64,000 nucleotides of DNA from Blastocystis hominis. Taxonomy: Eukaryota > Sar > Bigyra > Opalinata > Blastocystidae. The stretch is taken from positions 255,501 through 319,500 of the forward strand of contig NW_013171868.1 in the NCBI RefSeq assembly GCF_000151665.1, in the 5' to 3' direction. The translations under genes were made by a program, and so were the position numbers. The notes below the pieces were generated by a model, which worked only from the letters and a program-made list of their open reading frames with translations, made no database searches and was not told the DNA's origin. The stretch's first letter is position 1; each line of letters opens with the position of its first letter. Below, piece by piece: positions 1-12,800 of the stretch.

Positions 1-888
1 CGAGCTCGCCTCTCTCCCCGACGCGTGCAGCGTAACCAGCGAGGCCTACAAGCATGTGCCCATCGATGCGTTCGGTCGCGCCAGTCTTCTCGGCATGGGT
101 TGGGACGGAAAAAACAACGTCGATCCCTCCGTCTACGAAATCAACATCCGTCCCGAGCGGCTCGGACTCGGCGCCATGCCCGTCGTCATGAACCAACACC
201 CCCACAAAACCGCGGTTAAAAAGTCCCTCCTCGAAAAACGAAACGGTCACGTGTACACGGGGATCCACAAAGAATGGCAGGCCGACGACGCCTTCGCCAA
301 AGGCACGCAGATCGGCGTGAAAACCGGCGCCTTGGAAGGTGCGTTCCCCGCGGGGATTTCATGAATAGGTCGGCAGGGAGTGGTGATTGAAACGCCCAAG
401 CCGCGTTCCGCGGTTGTGAAGGTAGAACCGCGGGGAAGGGTGAATTGTAGGTGCTGATCGACGGAGAAAAGCAGCTGCGCGAGATGCGGAAGCAGGAATT
501 GGAGCCTTTGAGCGATTTGGTGCGTTTCAAATCGTTTGTGGAGAAATATGGGGGAATTCTGGAAAGTGAGAAAAAGGGGAGAGAAGGAGGAAGAGGGGAA
601 GAGAGTGATGCAGAGAAGAAGGATAAAGAGAAAGAGAAAGAGAAAGAGAAAGAAAATGAAAACGAATTGGAGAGTTTTATTTTGGAAGGAAGGGATGATT
701 ACAATGGGGATGATGGAAGTGAGTCGAGTACTTCGCATCGTTCGCGGTATTCGGAACACTCGAGGCGTTCTTCTCATTCGAAGCATGCGCATAGCTCGGA
801 CAGACACAGAGGAGATCACTCGAGACATCGAGGATCGGAAGGACATTCCCACGTAAAGTCTCACCATTCACGTCATAGTCATCGATAG
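1..888 (+). CDS. G-patch splicing factor, Spp2/GPKOW-like (5' end missing)
   Basis: Spp2/GPKOW proteins bind and stimulate the DEAH helicase Prp2/DHX16 in the spliceosome through a G-patch. The left edge is already coding: a G-patch with VPIDAFGRASLLGMGW (about 56-110), then RPERLGLGA, the basic motif typical of this family. Two introns, 339-368 (30 nt) and 422-450 (29 nt), join the G-patch region to a KOW-like stretch and a Lys/Glu-rich then Arg/Ser/His-rich tail (HRSRYSEHSRRSSHSK) ending at TAG 886-888. Reading without splicing gives stops in both introns, and splicing restores one frame. Both introns contain the palindrome CCGCGG. TGTTTGTT follows at 909-916. The start lies outside the window. 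The G-patch call is firm; the KOW region is weak by eye. Confidence 0.85.
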
Positions 889-908
889 TACTAGAGTGTA
901 TCTTGTTC

Positions 909-916
909 TGTTTGTT
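909..916 (+). terminator. TGTTTGTT 3'-end element of the GPKOW-like gene
   Basis: TGTTTGTT lies 20 nt after the encoded TAG. In Blastocystis this octamer sits just downstream of the poly(A) site. Confidence 0.75.
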
Positions 917-1007
917 GGATATTGAAGGAATTTTGCTTCTTGCATTTGATTGGATGCACCAGATAGAACTATTTCCCATCTACATTAATACCTGTAACCT
1001 TTTGATT

Positions 1008-4000
1008 ATGGCGGATAAGAATTCCACAGAAGTAGATATACTCTGTTTGTACTGGTATGACAACTAGTTAGAGCAGCAAATACTGAGTCCTTCAAAGGAT
1101 GAAGTGGTAACCGTGCCCACCAATGCTCTAAAGAAATCAGGAAGCTCAAAGTCGAAATCGAAGAACCCAAAATTGAAAGTTAGCAAGTCGAAGGTGACGA
1201 AACGTCAGTATCTATGCATTTCTATTAGCGCTCTCTGCACTGTTCTTGTTTTTGTACTTGCTGTATTCCTTTACAAGTTGCTTACAAAACATTCCTGCAA
1301 TCTTTTTCACGAATCCTACGCTCGGAGTTGCACATTCGTGATCTTTTTAGTCGTAGATTCAAATGACCTAGAAGCCTTAGCGATGTGTGGTTCTCTCAGA
1401 GTACTCCACTTCGTTGGAGCGGAATGGAAAAGCATAAATGTGCCTAGCGATACCTTCCAAAACCTTCGCACAGTCGTATTTCACAGTTGGAATCGGATCG
1501 ATGCATAACCTGTAGATTCCAATGATCTGACTTCCCTTGAAACGGTCACCATTCAGAAAGGAGCCTTTATGCACGTGTCTTCATTCGAGATGAATTCGAT
1601 TGCCACGCTCACCTCAATCCATTTGGAAGGAGAGAATCTGGTCGATCTGGCGGAATTCACTCTGTCTCGTATTTTATTCATTCTTTAAAATGACTCAGAG
1701 GAAAATATCCAGAAACTATCAATAGGGGCACGCTCTCTCTCAAAAGCATCCATCACGATCGATGCTCCCCTTCTAGACACTCTTATCATTGGAAATAATG
1801 TCTCGCAATCATGTCAGAATTTCACTCTGAGTATATTAGTTGCAATCTATTCCATCACAAATAGGTGCAAATCGTTTACGAACTCTTTCAATTGGCTCAT
1901 CCTCATTCTCATCTCTTTCGATCCTGGAATTGAATCAACCATTCGTAGAATCAATTACGATTGAGGATGATTCGCTAAGCATGGCTTCTCTAAAGTTGCT
2001 ATCCACTTCAAAACTTACAAATCTAACGATCGGAAATCGGGTGGGTCAGCAAGGATCTTTCGAAATACAGCAAAGTACAATTCATCAGTCAATCGTTTGA
2101 CTTTAGACACTGCTTTGCAAACTGTTTCTATTGGAGAAAACTGCTTCGGTCAGAGCGAACGCTTGGCTCTGACTGGTAACAAAGCTAAAATTGATTTGAT
2201 GTAGATGCTCCCAGGTTGGAGAACTTGGCTATTTCCCCATCTGCGTTTGAGAATGTTAAAGAAATAATGTTCTCCAGTACCCTTCTCATTCTCGTTTTGA
2301 GTTAAAGATTTGAACTTGCAATCACTCGCTTTTTATCCAGAATCGTTTTCGAAGGCAGAGAAACTGTCCATCCGTAATTTCCCTCAACTGAACCGTCTGG
2401 ATTTCCCTAAAAAGTCGCTTGCTTCGATTGTGGAGCTGACTCTGGATCGTATGGTTGAGATTCCGTTGGTTCATTCTAGAAGTACCCTTCCTGTCTTCGA
2501 TCAAATTCGAAGAAGGCGCTCTCCGCTCTCTTTCTACCCTTGCGTTGAAGAACTTTTATAATCTCTGCAATATCACTGCGGAGAAAGGAGCACTCGCCTC
2601 CCTTCTTCGATTCGAATTAACTACTCTCTCTAACCTGAATCTCGTCCATTTCCAGCCTTCTTCTGGAGCCAACTTACAAGCAATTCAATTGAACAGTAAT
2701 CGCTTTTTATTTAATTGTGAGACTAGATGTTCCCAAACTCAATATGTTTGTTGTTGGTGATTCGATCCAAGATATTCCATCCTTCCTTGTGAAAGGTTTT
2801 TGTTTTTTTTAATTTCTGTAATCGACAGACCTCACATCTCTTCAGACTCTTTCCATTACTCAAAACATCGGAACGGATATTGAAAGTCTATCCGTTACCA
2901 GTTCGATTCCGATTCTTTGTGAATTCTAGATTGTTCTGTCTCGACTTTGATTCTTGGAAACATCACAGACACGCAGCTCTTTTCTTATGTCGTTCAGGCT
3001 GACTTCTCCAATTTACCAAGCCTCGAATCGTTGACAGTCGCAAGTCAATCGCTCGCCAGAGTTCGCTCGTTTTCCTTTGCTGATTCGCCTCTTTCAACAA
3101 TCATTATCGGGTCGAATAGTTTACAGAAAACGCAATCATTTGATATTGGAAGTATTCAATCGTTTTCTTATTATCATGCTAGAAGGCAAGGCTCTTCGCA
3201 CTCTCCAAGTTGGGGAGAATTCGCTTACCCAAGTCCAGGAATTCAACTTGGAGGACTGCAGTGCTCTTGAAACAGTACAAGTCGGTGAAAAAGCGTTTTC
3301 CAAGTGTACATCTCTAAGATTATCAAAGGCGGCGAAATTAGAATCGATCGAAATTGGAAGCGGGGCCTTCTCATCTGGCAGTGATTTTGTAATCGATGCT
3401 TCAGATCGTCTTTTGATCTTCTCCATTGGAGATTCGGTTATGACGAGGGCTAATGAACTTTGCTTATCTGGTAAGACTTTTCTAAGTGGATCGCACTTAC
3501 CTTTTCAGAAGCTTATAATCTACGACACTTTGCAGTTGGTAGTTCTTCGTTCACAGATGCACATAGCCTTGAATTGTCGAGTATGAAGGTTATTTGCTGA
3601 ATTAATCCGTAGCTAAGCAGCTCCGAGCCTTGAAGGTTGGGCACAATTCATTCGAAAGAAGCAATTTTCCTTCAATTCGAGACAGCGTGACTCTCACTCA
3701 ACTGTTTATTGGAAATAACAGTTTCTCGACGAGTAGTGACAATCTCGAAATAGAAGGTATTTTGTGAATTACTTTTTTTAAATAGATTTCTTCAAATTAA
3801 CTGAAATCTACGTCGGAGAGAATGCTTTCCATGAGGCCAAATCGCTCACGATTCAAGGTAGTTTTCATTCATGGTATTTTTAGAAGATTGCCCCTTGCTT
3901 TCTTCTATTGTTCTACTTGGTAATAACTTTGAAGGGGAGAAGGGAGTTCTCTCTCTTTCGGGTTATTTTTGCCGCAAATTATGAATTTTAGATCTCAATA

Positions 4001-6804
4001 GTTTAAGAGAACTGATTATTAGTGGTGGAGCAACTAGTTCTTTTTCAGATACCGAGCAGCTTGATCTTGATGGATTGGCTTGGGCAGGTCATTTGGAGAC
4101 TCTCATCTTAGGCAACAATGTATTACCTTCTCTTAATTCGTTCTCCATACATAATATCAAAACTCTCACTACTTTGGAACTGGGAGCTTCATTTGCTGCT
4201 CATTGCAGTTCATTTATGTTAGAAGGACTTCCCAATTTGAAGTCGATTTCTTTAGGAAAGGGGGCGTTGCAAGAGGTTTCCAGCTTTCACATATCCAACT
4301 TCCCCCAGCTATCTAGCATTCGAATCGAAGAGCTCGCTCTGGACCATAGCGAAGAGTTTGTAGCAAACAACAATCCCGAGTTGACATCCATCGAAATCGG
4401 CGATTCCTGCTTCCGAAAGGCCAAAGCCTTCCTTCTAACGAATGTGAACAAGCTTACTACGCTGATTGTGGGATCGTTCAATGCTTCTCAAGAAGCAACA
4501 TCGTTCAGTGAGGTCCAAAACTTGGCAATTCAAGGTGATTATCCTGTTCAAGAATAAGATGCAGATCTGCCATATCTTCAGTGGATACAGATCGGAAAAG
4601 CTGCATTCACGAACGCAGCTTCGCTTACACTTCGCAGTTTGCTTTGTTTGATTCGTTGAATTGCAACTAGATTTGCCTTCCTTGGTCCAGCTCTCTTTCG
4701 CAAATGAAACGTTCAATTCCGTTACCTCCGTTCAACTAAATGGTGTGTTTGTGTTTCACTTCTCATGTAGAACTTTCGGAACTCCAACAGCTAGAATTCG
4801 GGTCGAATTCTTTCAAGTCGCTGTTGAACTTGACGCTCGACCTACCGAAAGTGACGCTTCTAACCGCGGGAGAACACAGTTTGGCGAAACTGAAGTCGTT
4901 AACACTGAATCTGCCTCGACTCGAAGTGATTGACGCGAAGTCGTATGCAATGTACTTTGTAGAAAATGTGGAAATCACAGGTATTCGTTGAATGCTCTGC
5001 GAAGTGTAGGCATGCCAAATTTCAGAGCGATTTTGACCGAAAATAGCGCCTTTTATGACACCAACTTGTACATTCACGGTCTCTCATTGTTGTCTCAAAA
5101 TGAAATTCAGACTTGCCTCAGTTCGCTGGATTCAGCGAGTGGAGCTTTTCGCGTTTCAATTTCTTGGGATTCGTGAAGCTTGAGAGTAGAACTGGTTTTG
5201 AAGTGATAAGAGGCAGATCTTGACAATGTTCGCCAGCTCGTTTTCCCGAATGATACGTTCTACAATCCGCACAGCTTGATTTTGAATCGTTCTTTCGCTT
5301 CTCTCCTTCTTTGATTTTGAAGACTTGCCGAGTCTCGAAGAGATTCAGTTCGGATGGAATTCAATGACCCAATTGAACAGTCTCACATTAACGCAGCTTC
5401 CCAAACTCGCTAAAATCGAATCGCAGTATGGAACGACTCCTGAGCGATCGAGTCCTTCAAACTACGGAACGATGAAGCTGGAGGATCTCCCAGAATTACA
5501 GGAAATCAACCTCAGAGGAAACGCTCTAATGAGTCTAGATACTGTGCTTCTTCAAAATCTCCCCAAATTCTATCATTTCAACTATGCTGCCAAGTCAGAT
5601 GGTTACATAACAACAATGAAATTCTTCGGTATGGAGTCGCAGAAGTACTCATAAATCAGATTTGCCCTCGTTTGATAGTTTGCGCATTCGTGGCGCTTCT
5701 GCTGCACATCTGCGGACGCTTTCGTTTAAGAGTAGACGTTTCTGGAGTTTCAATTGATGGGAAAGATGTTTCGAGTTTGCGATCGATCGAATTCGGCGCC
5801 AACGTAATGAGCAACAACAAGACGTTCGTATTGGAAGGTAGTAAGCGAGGAAGTCTGTGCATGTAGAATTGCCAGGATTGGAAGAGTTCGTTTTGGAGAG
5901 TGGAGCGCTGGCTGCCGTCGAGGAAATCACATTCCGAAGTGTGTGTGTAGCAACGAACTCATCGATAGACCTCCCAGAAATGAGGGAACTTCGGTTCGAG
6001 CGCGATTTATACTTTGTGAAGATCGCAACACTTGAGAGTAGAAACGGGGAAACTCGCTCAATCAAAGATACGCCAAAGTTAAGCAACATGACGATGCTCA
6101 GCAGAGGATTGAAGTCTGCAAAACGCATTGAAATCCGAAGTCCTTTTGATTGCATCGATTCAGTACAGATCAAACGTGGTCTTCGCTCGTGTTCCCGCCC
6201 TCATCATTCTCCATATCGACCGAATTGGTGATTGAAAGTAGTACGATCGGTGTGCTCTCGAGGTTCAGATCTCTTCGATGCGGAATTGATCGAATTCGGT
6301 TCGCTCGCCTTCTCTGCTGGAAGTCTGCTGAGTCTGTCGAGTTGTTGTCGAGTGAAATCATAACGGAAAGATCTCCCCAATCTCCGGAATTTGTCGATCG
6401 CTGATGGGAAAGTGAGTTATTACCAGGATGGATCGTTCCGATTGCTGAAGGACTTGGAGATCCGGGGTCTTGAAAGGCTTGAAACCGTTCAATTCGGCAT
6501 GTATAACTTCGAGCAGGCGAAAAGTGTGAAGATGGAGGCGTTGCCGGAGTTGTGTTCCTTCCACATCGCGAATAACACGCTGACCAAAACGACGGAACTG
6601 ACGCTGGACGCTCTTCCTCGTCTGGAGCGTGTGGACTTTGTTGGCTCGGCGTTGTCCAGCCTTCAAACGATGAGCTATCGAAACATTTCCGATCCGCTCT
6701 ACGCGCAATTCTGCTCACCCGACGCAGTGGAATGCTCGCCTCTCTTTCCTTCTTGTTTCAAACCCATCCTCTCTTATTCCAACAAACAATGCAATACACA
6801 ATGA
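1008..6804 (+). CDS. Type II membrane protein with BspA-like leucine-rich repeats
   Basis: Function unknown; the layout suggests a surface or endomembrane adhesion or recognition protein. ATG 1008 is chosen because an intron ending at 1067 joins MADKNSTE in frame to a Lys/Ser-rich cytosolic stretch and one hydrophobic segment (about 1205-1285), a signal anchor. The rest is LRRs of about 23 residues of the LRR_5/TpLRR type found in BspA-like proteins, pattern F..(D)LP.L..I.IG..SF. Many short introns interrupt the array; most acceptors fall inside the Asp codon (G|AT or G|AC) of the DLP..L unit, for example near 1511, 2305, 3992, 4671, 5323, 5660, 5970 and 6372. The unspliced frame is therefore full of apparent stops. 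No exact TGTTTGTT follows. The last exon frame ends with TGA at 6802-6804, overlapping the 3' end of the opposite gene, so the C-terminus is uncertain. Confidence 0.75.
6781..6788 (-). terminator. TGTTTGTT 3'-end element of the UBR ligase gene
   Basis: AACAAACA on the plus strand. With cleavage four bases upstream (after 6793) the transcript would end in T at the first codon position, so poly(A) would complete TAA. Confidence 0.75.
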
Positions 6805-9800
6805 TCTTCTCATACATCTGCGACTTAAACCACACCATGTCATTGCGAATCGCGTGCTCTAAAATCGCACAAGCCCTCTCCGACTTGGTCAGCCGCATCG
6901 AAGGCAATTCTCGCGTCGACGTGCTGTTATGATCCGTGTAATAAATCGATCCGAACGGATACACCGAGTGCTCCGTGCAGTTCATCACCACTCCGCTGAA
7001 TCCCGTGTTAATCATCCAGCGACACTCGCAGATCTTCCTGATGCGCATCGAGCTCATCGAGCACTTGCTGCTTCTTCCGTCCTGCGAGCAATACGTCCGT
7101 CCGCACAGCAGACACATGTACGGCAGCTCCACTTCCTTCTGGCATTGCACACACCGCGAGCACTTCGAGCAATGCTGCGTGTCCTGCTCCTCCGCCTCCT
7201 TCTCTTCCTTCTCTCCAGCCGTGCCCTCGTTTCCTCGATGCTATCCATCACGCCTCTCTCCGCTCGCCTACGAAGCGATGACACAGCGAGTTCAGCGCCC
7301 GCATGTCCTCCGGCAGCGGCAGCAGCAGCGTGCAGCTCGGCAGCACCACCGGCAGGAAGAAGAACGCGCGCTCCGGCAGATTGTACACCGCGTCCGCCAC
7401 GCTCAGTCGGTAGAACGACAGCCGCAGGCTCTCCAAGCTCTGCTCCGCCGCCAGACGCGCCTTCGGGTCTTTTAGGATCGAGCCGAACTCGGAAACCGCG
7501 GGGAGATTGAGGTACTGGCGGAGCTCCTCGAAGTCCTTGGGGAGGATGAAGCGAGATTCCGGCGTGTGGTCCGACAGCGTGAACAGCAGCAGCACTATGC
7601 ATCAAATCCGCAGCGAGCGACGCACCGCATTTCCGCAAGTAGAGAAGCAGCATTTCCTCCACCGTCTTCACGAACTACGCTTGATTCCCGCGGGAAACCC
7701 TACGCCTCGCTGCTTGAGCAACGCCACGAGTTCGTTCTGACAGCCGACGGTGCAGTTGGCGCTCTGCGTCGCGTGGATCGCGTCGAATCGCTCGAGCAGC
7801 TGCTTCAGATCGCCCTGGATGGCGTCGAACCCGGGGATTTCCGCGGGGAGGACGAGCTTCTTGGCGATGAGGATGTGGAGGGCGAAGACGGCTTGATGGA
7901 TGGCCAGAACGTAGAAACGTGGAATTAGGGTAACGGCGGAGAGGAGATAGCGATCGAGGAGAGTCAGGTCTAGAGAGAGAGAACGAAAGGGATTGGAGAG
8001 TACTGAGATCGTCGAAGTTGATTGGCTCTTCGTTGAGGAGGAGATCGGTGAGGCATTGGAAGGGCTCCAGCGCGATGCCCAGGGTGTTGTACCCGCTGTA
8101 CAGCTGCGCGGCGGCGGGGATGGCGAGAGGGAGAAGGCAGTCGAGGAGGTCGATGGCGATTCGGGAGCGCAGCTCGCTCTGTCGCTGGTAGAGCGTCTGC
8201 ATGTAGAGATCGAGCTCGCGAAGCCGCTCTGCGGGGGCCTGGGAGCGCTGATAGATCTGCTCGGCGAGGGTCTGCTCGACCTGCGCGAGCTCGTCGAAGG
8301 CGGCGTGGAGCAGCGGGACTTTGGAGGCATCGAGCTGCGCGGTGGCGGTGGAATGGGAGGCGCAGGCGTTGCGGTCGAGATCGGCTTGGAGGGCGGAGCG
8401 AGGGGCGTCGGAGGAAGCCTCGCTGAGGACTTGGTCGATGAGATCGAGGAGGCCTTTGAAGTTGTGGAGGAAGAGCGAGGTCTTGTGGGTGTAGTTGGGG
8501 AAGAACTGGCCGCAGACCATCTGCATGGAGAGGGCGGTGAAGGGGTTGCTGAGGGGGATGTGGGTTATGCGGGAGGAGAGCGAGGAGGGCGTGGAGGGCG
8601 GGATCGGCGTGGGACCGTCGCCGGCGGCAGCGACAGCAGGAAGGTCGTCGGGCAGGTTGATCACGGGTTGGGGAAGCGCGTTGAGATTCGCTGCGGCGGG
8701 CATGCCATTCTCCACGACGCGGAGCCCGTCGCCGTTCAGAACCACGAAGATGGGACGGTCTTCTTGGTCGGAGTTGTTGTCAGCAGCATTGTTAGCGAGG
8801 TTGTTGTCAGGATTCTCAGGAGGATTCTCAGGAGGATTCTCGGGATTGGCGTTCGCCACTTCTTCATCCATTTGCTCCTGTCTCGCATCATTCTCCTCTT
8901 CCTCCCCATCATTCATTGCTTCTATGTCCGATACCTCTTCCCGATCTTCCGCTTCTTCTTCTTCTACTTCTTCTACTACTCTTTCTTTCATCTTTCCAGC
9001 TCCCACCTTCGTCAAATACTCCAATATCGCCTCATTCTGACCTCCATTATCCTGCAGCACCACTTCCTTTCCACTCTCCGTCTCCATTACTTCCTTCACC
9101 AAAATCGACTCAAACATATCTTCATCGATCGGCGGCTTCCATCCAGCGAATAGCGACTTGTCCACTTCGTAGTTGTGATAATGCTGGATGCTCAAAAACA
9201 TCCGGACCAGCTCCAACTGCGTCGCTGTGTACTCACGCAGTGGAATATCCATCGTGGTAAAGTGGAAGCCCTGGCTCTCCAGCAGATCGATCGTCTCGTG
9301 GGGCAGCGCGGCGCGCATCCCCGAGAACACGTGACTGAAGCAGGACCACGAGTTGATCACGCCGCTTGAAACCTGATCGGTCACGCTGCGCACTTTAGCG
9401 AGGATCGTTCGAATGATATCGGAGAGGAAGCACTGCTGAAGCGTCGTGATCGCGCGATTGTCCAGCACTGCGCGGCCGTCTTCGAATTTACTCACGTAGG
9501 GGGTACACGAGATCGCTACGGATGAAACGCACTCACGAAACGCACAGTATTCGTCGTACCGCGAAGCACACTCGATGGAGTCCAACGTGGCTTTGACGCA
9601 CCCGAGAGCACTTTCCTAGAACTCAGCGAAGCGGATGCAAGAGTGTTACATCGAGATTTCTGCGCACATCGAGCATGCCCTCGCTGATGATAATGTCGCA
9701 CAACAACGGATTGAGCTTCATCGATTCGAACAGAACATTGGCGCAGCTCGCCAAATGCCACCAGTTTTTCTACAGTAACAGCCGATTCGCTTCTCTACGA

Positions 9801-12800
9801 ATTCTGGAACCGACGGAATTCGGTTTTCGAGCGACGCCACTTTGGCCCACGGCGAAGACGATCGCGATGCCGGGTCGAAAAGCGTATCGCCAAACAGCCG
9901 TCTTCGCCACTCGCGATTGATCAGCGTAGGGACGTACACGGAGAGACTCGCGTTCTCCATGCGACGACACACAGGACAAAAGAAAGTACTGCCGGTGGTC
10001 TGGTGGGAGGTCCGGATCAGATTCTCCATGCAGCTGCGATGGATCATGTGCGAGCAGCAGGCGAACTTGGGGTTCAGAATGTGCTGGTAAGGGAAGAGCG
10101 CTCGGTCATAGATGAACGCAACCAGATCGCACTTGGCGTTCTGGAGTCTGCGCGAGTTGAGGAGGTTCTGCACTACGAGTCAGTCCAGTGAAGGCGTTGC
10201 TACAGTATTCGCTTTGTTTTTGCAGCGCGGGGTCTTTGGGATAGGGCGGATCGGAAAAGATTCCGTGCATGAGCTCCGACACTACAAATCAAACGGTGGC
10301 TTCCAACGCCCACTGGAGGTAAAGGAAGTGTCCAGATGGCAAAGCAGCATCGGCACGTCTTCTGCAGAGTTCACATGGTTTTCATGACAGAGAGAGCATG
10401 TGAACGGCATGGACAGATCGACCACCTCCGCGGTCTTCTCCGTTTCCATGGCCGAATTGGTATCGTTGTCGCCGCCAGCATCGTCCGAATCGTCCGAATC
10501 GTCGGTATCAAACATGGACAAAAAGTTATCCAGCTTGGAGTTCATGTCTTGCAGTACGGACGTGGAGGCAGTGGTGGACGGAGCCGCGACCGGAACTTCG
10601 TTCTTCTTGTAGGAGAGGATTTGATCGATCACATGGGCGTCATGCTCGACGCCTTCGCGAGCACATCGCTTCAGCGTGTATTCGATGTCATCCTTCAAGT
10701 CATCAGGGAAGCTCTTGTGGTGATAGATAAACCCGAGCATCTAGATGCATCAAATAGCAACGTTTTGAACATACTTCGACGATATTGCGAGGAAGGCGAT
10801 AGCAAACGACTCCGTCCTTCGAAATCTCAGCGTTCTCCAAGTCCTTCCACAGCAACGCCGGGACATCCACGTTGTTCAACACGCTGCTGTCCTTCATTCT
10901 GTCCGGCCAGTCATTCAGCGAATCGAAATCCCAGAACTGTCCACTGTCTATCGATAGAGCAAACGGCTAACAAGGTACGATAGGTTTCAGTGGGCGCATC
11001 GCCCTTGCAGAGCGTCATCGTTTGAATGAGGAGGAGCAAGCACTCTAGCAGTTTGGGGTCTTGAATATCCGTGATGTAGAGACGCTGGAGCATTGAATAC
11101 ACGAAGGAGATGATAAACTCGCTTCCCAGAAGTCGATGAGGCAATGTTCTATCCACTCACGACGCATCAGCCATCGATACTTCAGCAAATCGTTGGTAGC
11201 GAGAGGAGGAACTTCATAGACCTTCATATGGAGCGTGTCCTTCACATATTCGATGTGTCGCGTCATCATCAAGAAATCGTTCTCGCCTGTGAACACATTG
11301 ACTCCCTTCAACTGCTCTGGCTTCAAATGGTAAGTATCCTCCATGAGATCCGTATCGAACATCGCATCCGCGAGTTCGGATAGCACTTCCATTTCAAACT
11401 GCGTGTTGTAGTGAATGGTGCGGATATACCCAGAAATCGACTCGAATGTTTTGTCCTCGACATCCATCATCACCAACCGCATCGCGTTTTTGATCGTTGC
11501 CTACCCGTCATTCTCTCGCACTCAACACAAACTCGGTAGTCGTGGTTAATGTACTCGCGATCATACACCACCGCCAGCAAAAGAACCACCAAATAGCTCG
11601 CCATTAGATGAACACCGACAGCCGACTCTTCCTTCTTTTCGAGCCCAATATCCACTTGGAAAAGCACGGAATGAGCCACGTCCAGCAAAACCGAATCCAC
11701 TGGAAGCATCTGCAGCGCGACTTGGATCGCGAAGATCGATCGCTGCACGATGGACGGCTGGTTGTTAAAGCACTCGTTCAAAAAGATCAAAGTGCGATGG
11801 CTCTGCTGGAAACGAATCGATCCCAGACTGAACACATAGAAATGAGCGCTCAGCATTCGCACGCCGTTGCTCGTGATCGCCTCCAGCAGTTTCTTCTCAT
11901 CGGCCGTCAGTTTCGCAGCGAACTGCTGCGACGGGAAGTACTTCATCAGCAAGTTCAGACAGTCCAGAATGTACTGATCCACGCAGTGGTAGATGAACAG
12001 ACCTCCGTAGTAGTCGTAAATGTTCGCGGAGAGCTCGTGCGCGCAGGTGGCGATCGCATCGCTGCAGTAGGTTCCGTCCTCTGCGTACTTCTGCAGCACG
12101 CGATCCATGCTCTTCTTCACGAAGAGCTCCGCTTGCTCTTGCGTGTACGAAGGGATCACGAGCTCCAAAAACCGGTAAATGCTGAACAAAAACGAGTTGG
12201 GGAGATGGATGTAGCTGATCAGATTGTGCGGGGTTTTCTCGTATCGATCGCGCTTCCAAGGCACCAAACCCGCGCACTACGTCGAATTCAAGCCTCTGCT
12301 TTGTACCTGAAGCGTCACGATGAACTCGACGAGCTCGTCGCAAGGCACCAGCACGCCGTCTTCGGTATCGAACAGCACGTTATTGTACTTATCCGCGTCC
12401 TGCGAAATGGTGTAAATGCAGGTGAGTGTCTGGTAGAGAAGCGTGCTGAACGGCTGGGGCAGCGTTATCATAAACTTCTCGCGCGAATAGAGTTCGAAGA
12501 TGTTGCTGAACAGCTTCGATGACAGCCGAAGGCATTTCTTGTAGAACTCGGCGAAGCGCTCGTGATGATACAGCGAGCTTTCTACGATTCGTCACACTCT
12601 CCATAAACTGGATACCGGTGTGGAAGAACTGGCAGTGAATCGACGAGACGAACTGATCGTAGCCGATGCATGCAAACCGATCGGGATCGATGTGCTCGGT
12701 TTCTTCGGTCTGCGCGAACAGCCGCTCGAGCTCCGTTAGAAAGCTCCGCGTGGTGGAGAGGATCTGATCGCGAACCGCGGGGTCGTTTTCGTCCAGGACT

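Noticed and set aside
1500-6400. Many in-frame stops in the LRR region, considered as a pseudogene
   Set aside because: The stops fall inside 28-35-nt GT-AG segments with consistent phase; splicing keeps the repeats intact.
7993-9153. 386-codon open frame on the plus strand inside the UBR ligase gene
   Set aside because: Gly/Glu/Val-rich mirror of the minus-strand coding sequence; no family motifs and no splice logic. The minus strand carries the conserved UBR features.
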